Below, in pieces: positions 43,935 through 53,046 of a stretch of DNA of 64,000 bases (within the stretch, counting starts at the first letter, position 1; every line of letters starts with the position of its first letter). The notes under the pieces were generated by a model. It was not told where the DNA came from. It ran no database searches and saw only the letters and a program-made list of their open reading frames with translations. This stretch comes from an uncultured Granulosicoccus sp. (lineage in GTDB: Bacteria; Pseudomonadota; Gammaproteobacteria; Granulosicoccales; Granulosicoccaceae). The stretch is taken from NCBI GenBank assembly GCA_947499955.1, contig CANMQI010000028.1:1-64000 (forward strand), in the 5' to 3' direction. The position numbers and the translations under genes were made by a program.

Positions 43935-44726
43935 ATGTACGATGGCCTGATGATCGATGACTCGAACGACTCCGGACAGCCCGCCGGAGACCGCAACGCG
44001 ACCGATGTGAACCCCGATATCGGCAACGAGCCCGGTAGTGTGCTGCACCTGACCGTGCACCACGCCTTGCTGGCCGCCGTATGCCAGTTCATACCAATCC
44101 CGTTCCTGGACGACGTAGCGGGGGACCGGGTAGTTCGGCGGTTGGTCGACAAGCTGCTCGAACGCAACGGGCGTGGGTACGGCGCCGAAGCGGTGGCGCC
44201 CCTCTACGATGGACCGGATCGAAGCGTGGCGGGCAAGGCCGGCGGGTTCGTCAAGGGCCTGGTCATGAGGCCGGTGAAGAAAGTGCTGCGCACGGTCTTG
44301 ATCGCCTTCACGATTCGCCGTGCACTGATGACGGCGGCGCGGGTGGTGCTGTTGGGGCGGACGATCGATCGTTGTCTGGCTCGCGGTGAGCTGGCCGACG
44401 ACATGCCCGAACGTCAAAAGCGTGAGCGCGCAACTCAGATCGAGGCCGCCGTGCGTGACGTGATGGCATCGCCCGAGCGGCGTGGGCTCCTGAAGCTGAT
44501 CCGGGAGAGCGCATCGTTGCTGCGCGACGATGAACGGGCTCCGAATGTTCCCGTCGCTGCCGCGGTGGATGCCGATGCCGCCGAGGCCTCGCTGACCCCG
44601 AACGAGCGCCGACGGCTGGATCGGGCCGCTGCGAAGCTTGAGTCGAAACTGCAGTCTGAGGAGCAACGAGGCATGCTGGCATCCTTGGACGCAGCGGTGG
44701 ACGCCCGGCTGAACGTGATGGCTTGA
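43935..44726 (+). CDS. Hypothetical protein, possibly membrane-associated
   Basis: A 263-residue unknown that begins three bases after the DUF1016 stop, so it is cotranscribed. It has an amphipathic N-terminal part (HHALLAAVCQFIPIPFLDDVAG), a weakly hydrophobic basic stretch (VLRTVLIAFTIRRALMTAARVVLL, about 116-140) and a charged helical C-terminus. No catalytic motif or known family is recognised. Confidence 0.6.
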   Translation: MYDGLMIDDSNDSGQPAGDRNATDVNPDIGNEPGSVLHLTVHHALLAAVCQFIPIPFLDDVAGDRVVRRLVDKLLERNGRGYGAEAVAPLYDGPDRSVAGKAGGFVKGLVMRPVKKVLRTVLIAFTIRRALMTAARVVLLGRTIDRCLARGELADDMPERQKRERATQIEAAVRDVMASPERRGLLKLIRESASLLRDDERAPNVPVAAAVDADAAEASLTPNERRRLDRAAAKLESKLQSEEQRGMLASLDAAVDARLNVMA

Positions 44727-44848
44727 CGCGGCGCGAGACAACCCGTCATGACGACTTTCCCTACCAAATACCCGGTTATAACTGCTAAATACTCGGTTCC
44801 AGGGTGACAGCTTTGCTCTGGATTACGTAATTTGCTCAACACAGGGCG

Positions 44849-44974
44849 CATTGTCCCGCTTCCCCACGTCAGTGGCCTCCATCACGAGTACCGTCGCGCC
44901 ACCTGAAACTGAAAGCCAACTACAATTTGTACCGTGCTACTGCAACTTGGGATATTTGGATAGAGTTTTTGGCA
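44849..44974 (+). repeat. Dispersed repeat, copy B
   Basis: Homologous to 4606-4732 with roughly 80 percent identity by eye, ending at the same GGGACA. Here it is followed by unrelated sequence, supporting the view that GGGACA is the terminus of an insertion sequence remnant. Confidence 0.6.
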
Positions 44975-45514
44975 GGGACAACGCTCATCGGTCTAGTTGC
45001 CAATGGGAGCAGGGCGTGTGTATGCGACGACCAAAAACCGCGCTTAATCGCCGCTGAGCCTATTGTCAGCTCAGAGCCGGTGTAACCACGGCGGTTTCTC
45101 AATCAGAGTTCTGACTGGCGGGATATGCCACCGTTGAGAGCCGGTCGATGCGATCGGCGACGATCGATAAACTCAGAGAGATTCGAAACGCGGCCAGGAC
45201 GGCTGCTCAACCGTTCTGCACGAAACGCGTGCGTACTTGGTGCACGCTGTGTTTCCCAGCTGATCTTCTCGCAGTGGTGCCCTCCAATGCGTAAACCGAC
45301 GAGCTGCCAGTCAAGAGCAAGACTGGCAAATGCATAATCGGAGCGAAAATTTGCCATTCGCCAGGTACAACAGGTAATCGGGATATCGAACCTCGTGACG
45401 CAGATACGATTGTTAGTCAATCAGGAGAGGTGCCTGAATGAGCGGTCGAATCGATGCGCTGGCCGCCCTGAGGGTTCCGGATAGTCTATGGCTGGAAAAG
45501 GCGTGACACTGTCG
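44975..45514. other. Intergenic, degraded
   Basis: No coding region can be supported. The stretch lies between an IS-end remnant and a DUF1016 fragment and appears to be decayed mobile sequence. Confidence 0.4.
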
Positions 45515-45637
45515 CACCTTTTCACCGACGAATCGACAGGGTTTCCAAGTGCAATGAGCTGGAGCTACTACCGCCTGCTGTTGCGCATCGATGCGGAGCC
45601 GGCGCGTGGCTTCTACGAAATTGATAAGGAAATGTAG
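45515..45637 (+). pseudogene. DUF1016 fragment
   Basis: The frame reads MSWSYYRLLLRIDAEPARGFY, which matches the LSWSHYRLLLRV...AR.FYE segment near the end of the DUF1016 N-terminal domain. It ends at TAG 45635-45637. Nothing of the nuclease domain follows, so it is a third, dead DUF1016 copy in the window. Confidence 0.65.
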
Positions 45638-45760
45638 GCCTGATCAGTGTCCGGATCTGGCAAGGGTGAGCCGGATCAGTCCGGCAGGTGAGATTAGCCC
45701 CGACGCACTGAAAGGTGTGGTTGACTAAGTACTAAAATTCACATGCTGCTTGCCGATAAT

Positions 45761-45783
45761 ACCAAAATATAGTATATATTGGT
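45761..45783. promoter_or_regulatory. Near-palindromic operator of the toxin-antitoxin pair
   Basis: ACCAAAATATA and TATATATTGGT form an almost perfect inverted repeat around one G, 20 bp before the antitoxin start and inside an AT-rich promoter-like region. ParD-type antitoxins usually repress their own promoter at such sites. Confidence 0.6.
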
Positions 45784-45802
45784 AACCACAGGTAGATGAA
45801 TC

Positions 45803-46054
45803 ATGGCGAAAAACACGAGCATAGTACTGGGTGAGCACTTCGACAGCTTCATCGCAAACCAAGTCAAAGAGGGTCGTTATGGCTCGGCAAGTGAGGTCGT
45901 AAGGCAAGGTTTGCGCATGCTCGAGGAGCATGAACAAAAAATTGAAATCATACGACAAGCATTGATTGACGGTGAAAAAAGTGGCTCAGCTGGCAAGCTT
46001 GATATGCAGGAAATCATACGAGAAGCTCGACAGGAAGCGGGAATAGATGCATGA
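45803..46054 (+). CDS. parD: ParD-like antitoxin (type II toxin-antitoxin)
   Basis: An 83-residue protein with a ribbon-helix-helix N-terminus (SIVLGEHFDSFIANQVKEGRYGSASEVVRQGLRMLEE, residues 6-42), matching ParD/CopG antitoxins, and a toxin-binding tail. It neutralises the ParE-like partner and represses the operon at the palindrome upstream. It overlaps the toxin gene by eight bases. The pair sits at the left edge of the AT-richer island and may stabilise it. Confidence 0.9.
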   Translation: MAKNTSIVLGEHFDSFIANQVKEGRYGSASEVVRQGLRMLEEHEQKIEIIRQALIDGEKSGSAGKLDMQEIIREARQEAGIDA

Positions 46055-46340
46055 AATCATCAAGAGCCAACGTGCAAAAAATGACCTGAAGGAAATTTAT
46101 CTTTATAGCTACAACAAATGGGGTGATGGCAAAGCGGTTGAGTACTTGATGCAAATCGATGCGGGATTACAGGAGCTCATCAGCTACCCGCAATTGGGGA
46201 AATCTCGCGACTCGATCCGCAAAGGATATCGCTCCATCCAAATCAATCATCATGTGATCTACTACCGCGTAGAAGAAGAGAATGACATCAATATCATTCG
46301 AGTTCTTCATGAGCGAATGTTGCCTGACAAACACCTGTAA
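46047..46340 (+). CDS. parE: ParE/RelE-superfamily toxin
   Basis: A 97-residue basic protein with the ParE fold signature: SQRAKNDLKEIYLYSYNKWG, LISYPQLGKSRDSIRKGYRSI and HVIYYRVEEENDINIIRVLHERM. ParE toxins typically poison DNA gyrase, while RelE relatives cut mRNA; the absence of RelE catalytic residues favours ParE. It overlaps the antitoxin gene, so antitoxin is made first. Confidence 0.9.
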   Translation: MHEIIKSQRAKNDLKEIYLYSYNKWGDGKAVEYLMQIDAGLQELISYPQLGKSRDSIRKGYRSIQINHHVIYYRVEEENDINIIRVLHERMLPDKHL

Positions 46341-46450
46341 ATGTTTACGCATTGAAAGGGGTGGCTTTTGGTGCGGTCAAAATCGATCTTGTAACCCATT
46401 GATAGACAAAGGACTTGACCGATGCAGAAGGGTAGTGCAGAAAAGATTGT

Positions 46451-47037
46451 ATGAAAAAGGGTCGAAAGATTGGCTATGTACGGGTCTCTACCCGCGAACA
46501 GAATCTGGATCTGCAACTCGATGTGCTCAAGGCGGCGGGGTGCGATGAGATATTCACAGACAAAGGTGTCTCGGGCGCTGCTATCGAGCGCTATGGACTC
46601 TCCCAAGCCCTGGGGAGCGTCGGCGAAGGCGATACCCTCATTGCCTGGAAGTTAGACCGTCTAGGGCGCTATCTTGGTTTCCTGGCTGACCTCATTGCCG
46701 AGTACGACAGGGAAGGGCGCGGCTTTGTTGCGCTTCAAGACGGTATTGATACCACTACATCAGGTGGCAAGTTGGTGTTTCATATATTGCCGCTCTGGCA
46801 GAATTCGAGCGTGATCTGATCTCTGAGCGCACCACAGTGGGTATGGTGGCCGCGCGGCGGCGCGGTAAACATGTCGGCCGCCCAACATCACTATCACGTG
46901 AACAGATCAGTCACGCCAAACGTCAGATCGCATCAGGTGAGGAAACCATCGCTGGCATGGCATCCATGCTGGGTGTTCATCGCAATTCGCTAAGGAGAGC
47001 AATACAAAATGACAATCAATGCAGAGTCTGTACCTGA
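46451..47037 (+). pseudogene. Serine recombinase (resolvase) with a one-base frameshift
   Basis: The first 105 codons encode the resolvase catalytic domain (IGYVRVSTREQNLDLQLD with the nucleophile Ser, AWKLDRLGR). Near 46785 the frame changes: the expected FHIFAALAEFERDLISERT appears as FHIL in the first frame and EFERDLISERT in the next. One T seems to be missing. The second frame continues through the C-terminal HTH (GMASMLGVHRNSLRRAI) to 47037. It may be inactive, or a sequencing slip in the T-run could explain it. Its end overlaps the start of the ATPase gene by 29 bp. Confidence 0.85.
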
Positions 47038-49651
47038 AGAAAATATAGAATCCGAAATACAGGTACTATCAGAGATTGTTACTTGGTCGGCTGATTGTCC
47101 GGCATGGCAACGAGATGCTCTACGAAGATTGTGTAGCCAGGACAAGCTAGAACAGTCCGACCAAGACGACTTGCTAGCAATCTGCAAGGGCGAACAGGAA
47201 AGCTGCCCGATCACAGCCGATCACATCCGAGATCCAGCTGTATCGAATGTAGAAGTATCACTCTCAAAGCTGCACAATCTGCAACATGTGAATGCGCTGC
47301 AGCCAGGCGAGACCCTGTCTTTTAACAAAACCGGTCTGACTGTGATCTATGGTGATAACGGTGCTGGTAAATCAGGCTATGCCCGCATACTGAAACAAGC
47401 GTGCCGCGCCCGTCTGCCGAAGGACGACATCGTCCTGCCAAACATCTATGTTGCACAGCGCGGCACTCCGCAGGCTGAAGTCAGTTTTCGCGTAGGCGGA
47501 CAGAACCAAACCTTTGTTTGGAAGCAAGGAGCGACGGCCGATCCCAGACTGACTGCGATTAGCGTGTTTGATAGTCGCACGGCGGCAGTCCATGTGGATG
47601 CCACTAATGATCTCGCTTATACACCGCTACCATTACGAATCATGGCTGCACTTGCCGAGTCTTGCAAAGAGATGAAAAGCAGACTGGATAGCGAAATCAG
47701 GACGATTGAAAATCAGACACCCGCAATCCTGAAGAATCCAGAATGTGCGCCGGATACAGAAGTTGGAAAGTTTCTAAATAACATATCTACTAAGACCACA
47801 GATGCCGCCGTAGAGAAACTGGCTCAGTTATCTGAAGCTGAGTTAGCTCAACTGAAAACACTGGCGGCCAATCTTGCGAACGATCCGGCACGTGTTGCCC
47901 GCCAGCTTCAATCGCAAAAGTCGCAGATTGAAGTGGCTAAAGAACGGATGCAAGAGCTAGCAAATGCCGTCAGTGACGAAAGCATCAACAACCTTGATAG
48001 TTTACACAAAGCTCATTCCACTGCAGAAGCAGCCTCAGCAGTAGTGTCAGAAGGCCTGTTTTCTAAAGAACCATTGCCAAAAGTTGGATCAGATGTGTGG
48101 CGAACCCTTTGGGAATCCGCCCGGAACTATTCCAATGCACAAGCATATCCTGACCAGGAATTTCCTGTCACCAACGATGATGCACGATGTGTCCTATGCC
48201 AGCAGGAATTGAGCCTCGAAGCATCCAAGCGGTTAAGTCGCTTTGAATCCTTTGTGCTTGATGAGAGCAAAAAACGTGAAGAAGAAGCACTCACAGCCTT
48301 CAAGACTGCATGCTCAAACTTACAGGCTAGACACATATCAATGAAGGACACCCAGGCAGTCGTATCTCTAATTAGGGACACCCTGGCAGATGAAGAACTA
48401 GCAAAGACGGTCAAACGATCTGTTGTCACAAATGCGTGGCGGTTACGCTCCATCCTCAAAAATGTAGGAACCAAGGGTGCAGTCATTCATACTCCGGCAA
48501 CGGCGGTACCAGAAGCTGCAATGATTACGCTTACACAAGAGCTGGAAACAAGGGCATTAGCCTTTCAGGCTGAAAAGGATTCACCAGAGAGAAAAACCCT
48601 AGTTCGGGAGCATAATGAGCTTAGCGCTCGTCACTGGCTAGGCACAATAAAGACAGATGTGTTGGATCATATTAAGCGGCTAAGAGATGTTGACGTCCTC
48701 AAGAAAGAGCAGAAAACAACGTCAACGAATAGAATAACGAATCTTAGTAAAGACCTTGCAACTCGACTAGTAACAGACAGACTTCGTGCCCGATTTGCGC
48801 AGGAGGTTGCTCAGCTTGGAATTACTGAACAACACCCAATCGAACTAAAACATGCTCGGACGTCTGCGGGGATACCATTGTTTCATGTTCGCATGGTCAG
48901 TAAGCCGGATGAACCGGTTGGCAAGATACTAAGTGAGGGCGAGCACCGTTGTGTAGCTTTAGCCGCATTCTTGGCAGAGCTATCAACCCTTGAATCAGCT
49001 TCGGCGATCGTTTTTGACGATCCCGTTTCTTCTCTCGATCATATCCATCGAGAAAGCGTTGCGGAGAGACTAGTAAAAGAAAGTATAAATCGTCAGGTCG
49101 TCATCTTTACGCATGACATTGCCTTTCTTGTGCTATTGGAAGATGCCTGCCGAGCGACCCGAACTCGGGAGGCAGCACCGATCGCCTACCGAGTCGTTAG
49201 TCGTGGCAGAGATGCTGCTGGCTTCTGCAATACAGAGCCGCCCGCAAACGTTTTACCCGTCGAGAAGGTGGTCGTACAAATGCGAAATCATTTGGATAAT
49301 GTAAAAATCAAACACGAGCGCGGCGACCAGGAAAGTTGGCGGCGTGAGGTGCGATCGTTTTCTGTACAGTTGCGCGAGGCATGGGAAAGGGCTGTCGAAG
49401 AAGCGGTGTCGCCGGTCATCAAACGGTTAGCAAAAAAGGTGAAAACTGATAGCTTGATTTGCTTGACTGTTCTGACCGAGCAGGATTGTCATGTCATGCG
49501 GGATGCATATGGCCGTTGCTCCCAACTTATGCATAGCCAACCCGGAGAACTAAACCCACGTTTGCCAGCTCCAGAAAAAATCGAACGGGAGATCACAGCC
49601 CTCGAAACTTGGATCTCAGAACTAAAAGTACGACAAAATGAAGTCGTCTAG
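47009..49651 (+). CDS. ABC/SMC-type ATPase with CxxC hook, probable defence protein
   Basis: An 880-residue protein with Walker A GDNGAGKS (115-122), a coiled-coil middle carrying CVLC (Cys394, Cys397), the ABC signature LSEGE (641-645), Walker B IVFDDP (Asp670) and an H-loop FTHD. Two such chains could join through the cysteines as in a zinc hook. The layout resembles RloC/PrrC-type tRNA-cutting ATPases and other AAA_13-like phage-defence proteins. A C-terminal REAWERAVEE and RCSQLMHSQP may form the effector part, but anticodon-nuclease residues cannot be assigned with certainty. AAGGAG ten bases before ATG 47009 supports the start. Confidence 0.8.
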   Translation: MTINAESVPEENIESEIQVLSEIVTWSADCPAWQRDALRRLCSQDKLEQSDQDDLLAICKGEQESCPITADHIRDPAVSNVEVSLSKLHNLQHVNALQPGETLSFNKTGLTVIYGDNGAGKSGYARILKQACRARLPKDDIVLPNIYVAQRGTPQAEVSFRVGGQNQTFVWKQGATADPRLTAISVFDSRTAAVHVDATNDLAYTPLPLRIMAALAESCKEMKSRLDSEIRTIENQTPAILKNPECAPDTEVGKFLNNISTKTTDAAVEKLAQLSEAELAQLKTLAANLANDPARVARQLQSQKSQIEVAKERMQELANAVSDESINNLDSLHKAHSTAEAASAVVSEGLFSKEPLPKVGSDVWRTLWESARNYSNAQAYPDQEFPVTNDDARCVLCQQELSLEASKRLSRFESFVLDESKKREEEALTAFKTACSNLQARHISMKDTQAVVSLIRDTLADEELAKTVKRSVVTNAWRLRSILKNVGTKGAVIHTPATAVPEAAMITLTQELETRALAFQAEKDSPERKTLVREHNELSARHWLGTIKTDVLDHIKRLRDVDVLKKEQKTTSTNRITNLSKDLATRLVTDRLRARFAQEVAQLGITEQHPIELKHARTSAGIPLFHVRMVSKPDEPVGKILSEGEHRCVALAAFLAELSTLESASAIVFDDPVSSLDHIHRESVAERLVKESINRQVVIFTHDIAFLVLLEDACRATRTREAAPIAYRVVSRGRDAAGFCNTEPPANVLPVEKVVVQMRNHLDNVKIKHERGDQESWRREVRSFSVQLREAWERAVEEAVSPVIKRLAKKVKTDSLICLTVLTEQDCHVMRDAYGRCSQLMHSQPGELNPRLPAPEKIEREITALETWISELKVRQNEVV

Positions 49652-50078
49652 CTCCAATCTATACTTAACATAAAACACATATTGCGAAATCACACAGTGT
49701 GTGTGTAGGTACACTAATCCAGGATGGCTGCTTACACCCGCCGGTCGCAGACTGCACTGGGTATAATGTAGGTAGGAATTTGTACCACTGCTCTCGGCCG
49801 TTTGTGGTCTTTCAGAGACTTCAGCAATCTACATCTGGAAAAGACTTTGCGCCGATCATGCGCTTATACAAACTAAGAATATAGCTAGTATCTGGTGGTA
49901 GCCGATAGAATGTAATATACTGCGTTTTGCTGTTGTCTATGGTTCTGTTTTTCGCGATGTCTATTTGCGTTGATCTGAGAAATAGGAGATAAACAAACAC
50001 GCTCGTAATGCTGTTTTTAATGAATATGGGCGAGCATTCGCCATTAATAAATGTTGTCCACCCGAAAAAGAGAGGAGC
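49652..50078. other. Intergenic, AT-rich, no gene seen
   Basis: The spacer between two defence-like genes contains a short GTGTGTGTG run near 49700 and AT-rich sequence near 49900. No gene or clear terminator was found. Confidence 0.4.
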
Positions 50079-51653
50079 ATGGATACTCTTACGATTAGAG
50101 AAATTATTAGTCAGGTTGAAAGAGGTCAAGTTAGAATACCTGCATTTCAACGAAGCTTTGTTTGGGAGCCAGACAGAGTAGCGTTTTTGATGGATAGTAT
50201 TTTCAAGTCATACCCTTACGGCGCCTTGCTCTTTTGGAGAACTAGTGAAAATCTTAGTGTGGAGCGCGACTTAGGGCCTTTTTCTCTGCAAGACCCGCAA
50301 GCGGATTACCCGATAGATTATGTCCTTGATGGCCAACAACGCGTGACATCAATATACGCAACTTTTCAGACTTCCATTGATGTTGTAGAGACCGAGGATT
50401 GGAAAGAAATATTTTTTGATTATTCGGTGGAAGATGATGCACAAGAAACACAGTTTTTCGCGTTATCTTCCGATGAAGTAGATCCGGAAAAACATTTTCC
50501 GCTCAGAACGCTTTTCGATACTACAGAATATCGAAAAGCAACTAGAGGATTCGATGATCAACTTGCGACCAGAATTGACGAAATGCAGGCCTCATTCAAA
50601 GAAGCACGTATTCCCGTACAAATTTTTAGAACCGAAGAAAGAGGTCAGGTCGCCGTCATATTTGAACGCATAAATAGACAAGGAGTGCCGTTAGATACCA
50701 TGCAACTCTTGGCGGCCTGGACGTGGAGTGAAGAGTTTCAACTTCAAGAACAGTTTGAAGATTTGGCAGAGGAGCTAGATGATTTTGGCTATAGTGCCGG
50801 CCATGTTGATGAAAATCTTTTGCTTCGATGTGCATCGGCAGTGTTAGTCGGTGATCCCAAACCTGAATCAATCGTGGAAATAAAGGGGGAACAAATCCGC
50901 GGGAGATTTGACGAGGTCGTAAACGGCGTACAGGGCGCACTAGATTTTTTGAGAGCGAACCTCAATATTCAAAGAATTGACAATCTACCTTTCCAGACAA
51001 TCCTCGTGCCTTTGTCTGTATTCTTTGCTGTATCAGGATCTTCTGAAATTTTGGTTAACGATGCGCAGAGGCGGCAGATCATTAGGTGGTTCTGGAGAAC
51101 TTGCTTTTCGCGTAGGTATAGTAGTGGCGTACTGCGGCATCTTAAAGAAGACATTACTTATATGCTTCAGTTAAAAGGTGGGCAGGCTTCCAATCTGGGG
51201 AATATCAAAGTAGCTGTCACTGAGGACTTTTACTTGTCAAACAAATTCGGGATCAGGAACGTAAACACAAAAACATTTATACTTCAGCTAGCTGTATATA
51301 GTCCTAAAAGCTTCCACTCCGGAAATAATGTTGACTTATCAAGATCGCTTAAAGAATACAATAAAACTGAATTTCACCATATGATGCCAAAAAGCTTTGT
51401 CGCTTCATTGGAAACTACCGAAAATTCAGTGAACAGCCTGGCGAACTTTTGCTACTTGTCTCGCGCTGAGAATAGGTATTTGGGAGGAGAGAGACCTAGT
51501 ATATATAGAGGAAAAATGCCTGATAAAATTGAAGGTATTCTTGCGTCTGCAGCTTGTCCCGATACGCTATTCTCTGATAATTTTGACGATTTTGTTTTGG
51601 AGCGCGCTCAGATTCTGACTGCTAACGCGAATGCTTTACTGGAAAATGATTGA
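50079..51653 (+). CDS. DUF262 (GmrS-like) plus C-terminal HNH protein
   Basis: A 524-residue protein. The DUF262 domain (about 1-240) has IPAFQRSFVWEPDRVAFLMDSI and YVLDGQQRVTSIY (Asp84-Gly-Gln-Gln-Arg), the ParB/Srx-like NTP-binding motif seen in GmrS and SspE/BrxU-type restriction proteins. The C-terminal part has FHHMMPKSF (His433, His434) followed by VNSLANFCYLSRAENR, an HNH-like arrangement. Single-chain DUF262-HNH proteins cut modified or phage DNA in type IV restriction. GAGAGGAGC precedes the ATG. Low GC suggests recent transfer. Confidence 0.83.
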   Translation: MDTLTIREIISQVERGQVRIPAFQRSFVWEPDRVAFLMDSIFKSYPYGALLFWRTSENLSVERDLGPFSLQDPQADYPIDYVLDGQQRVTSIYATFQTSIDVVETEDWKEIFFDYSVEDDAQETQFFALSSDEVDPEKHFPLRTLFDTTEYRKATRGFDDQLATRIDEMQASFKEARIPVQIFRTEERGQVAVIFERINRQGVPLDTMQLLAAWTWSEEFQLQEQFEDLAEELDDFGYSAGHVDENLLLRCASAVLVGDPKPESIVEIKGEQIRGRFDEVVNGVQGALDFLRANLNIQRIDNLPFQTILVPLSVFFAVSGSSEILVNDAQRRQIIRWFWRTCFSRRYSSGVLRHLKEDITYMLQLKGGQASNLGNIKVAVTEDFYLSNKFGIRNVNTKTFILQLAVYSPKSFHSGNNVDLSRSLKEYNKTEFHHMMPKSFVASLETTENSVNSLANFCYLSRAENRYLGGERPSIYRGKMPDKIEGILASAACPDTLFSDNFDDFVLERAQILTANANALLEND

Positions 51654-52008
51654 CAGGAGCGGTCATTCGAACGGTTGTCGCTGCCGCGGTGAATCCGTTA
51701 AAACGGGTTTTATACGGTTTTTGTCCACCTTGTTCACCGTCCCTTGCTTTCATTCGGCATCATAACGATACCTTTCTGACGACTGCAATCAGCTTGGAGC
51801 GGATATACGACAGAGTGCTTTTCGATTATATGTTTCAATATGAATCGTTGATTTTCGTCAATCTGACTGCGAAGTTCAATGTTAGGCTCTTCCGCAAATA
51901 CTGTGCGTGGCATTGAGAGTGTGTCTAATCACTGAGTAAATGATTGGATACGATCATCTTCAGGTATTATTGAATCATTAGTCTAAACAGAGCCTAAGCG
52001 CAACAATT
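51654..52008. other. Intergenic, no gene seen
   Basis: A frame of 88 codons overlapping the DUF262 stop is hydrophobic and aromatic-rich but lacks a ribosome site and any family resemblance, so it is not called. Nothing else is seen. Confidence 0.4.
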
Positions 52009-52836
52009 GTGAACACATTAATCAGTCCAGAAATACAATTATTCCTAGAAACAGCACCTCTGTATAGGGCAAAGAAATTTAAGGTTGAAAAGCCTAGTCA
52101 ATCTGACATATCCATTACCGAAATTGATATGTACTGTGGCACATGCGGACGTGACCGGCCTTTTCACGACTTCAGACCACACGGAAGCGGTGCACCTGGA
52201 TCTGGCAGGCATCCAATGGCTAAACCTGAGTACATTAGTTCGGGATCAAGGTCATATAAATTTGATTGTGTTAGTTGTCGAAAGTCCACTATCAATATAG
52301 ATGTACATTTTCGATTGGAAAACGATTATGTCGAGCTACAAAAACATGGTCAATGGCCAAAGCTTAAAGTCAAGAGAGATGAGCAATTAGAGAAATTTTT
52401 CGAAGCAGATGCTGATAGCTTTGAAAAAGCCACGATGTGCATCGCTAACGGATATGGGATTGCCGCGTTTGCCTACATGCGTCGAATCGTTGAATCTAAT
52501 ATTCATTTGCTTTTGGAAGATATATCTGCCGAGGTCAAGGCAACAGAGGAATCCGAAGAAATACAGGCCTCGCTGAATAGTTTAAAAAACAACAGCCCAA
52601 TGAGCCAAAAGATTGTGATCGCAAATAAGGCCTTACCTGTATATCTTAAATCAAATGGTCTAAACCCGTTAGGTACGCTGTATAAAGTTTTGAGCGAGGG
52701 TGTGCACTCACTGCCCGATGAAGAGTGTCTTGCACGAGCAAAGGACGTCAATTCATGTATAAAATATCTTGTGAGTGAGCTTGGTACAAGGAAAAGAAAC
52801 AGGGAATCATTTCCTAGCATGATCGGAAGCATTTGA
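52009..52836 (+). CDS. Zn-ribbon protein with DUF4145-like helical domain
   Basis: A 275-residue protein starting with GTG. Residues about 40-95 contain CGTCG and, later, CVSC, a four-cysteine zinc ribbon. Residues about 135-265 are helical and include GIAAFAYMRRIVESNIHLLLED and LYKVLSEGVHSLPDEEC, which resembles the DUF4145 domain common in restriction and defence genes. It follows the DUF262 gene on the same strand in equally AT-rich DNA. No nuclease motif is visible, so it may bind nucleic acid or act as an accessory factor. Confidence 0.62.
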   Translation: MNTLISPEIQLFLETAPLYRAKKFKVEKPSQSDISITEIDMYCGTCGRDRPFHDFRPHGSGAPGSGRHPMAKPEYISSGSRSYKFDCVSCRKSTINIDVHFRLENDYVELQKHGQWPKLKVKRDEQLEKFFEADADSFEKATMCIANGYGIAAFAYMRRIVESNIHLLLEDISAEVKATEESEEIQASLNSLKNNSPMSQKIVIANKALPVYLKSNGLNPLGTLYKVLSEGVHSLPDEECLARAKDVNSCIKYLVSELGTRKRNRESFPSMIGSI

Positions 52837-53046
52837 ACAGCTAGCATCTGACATCCATGCGGGGTATGTAGCCCAACGGAACGAAATGTTTCGTTAAGCA
52901 TGAAAGTTGAGTGCCCGGAAAGGTAAACGAGGTAGGACTCACGTTTGTCGGAACGCGACTGACTGCTAACGGAAACCTGATGCTGGCAAGGTTGACATGA
53001 CGTATCTAGAGGGGTCCGCTATTGCGGGGCGCCGAGGGGATTAATT

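Noticed and set aside
51650-51916. 88-codon frame overlapping the DUF262 stop
   Set aside because: No ribosome site, no family resemblance, and unusual composition; not enough to call a gene.
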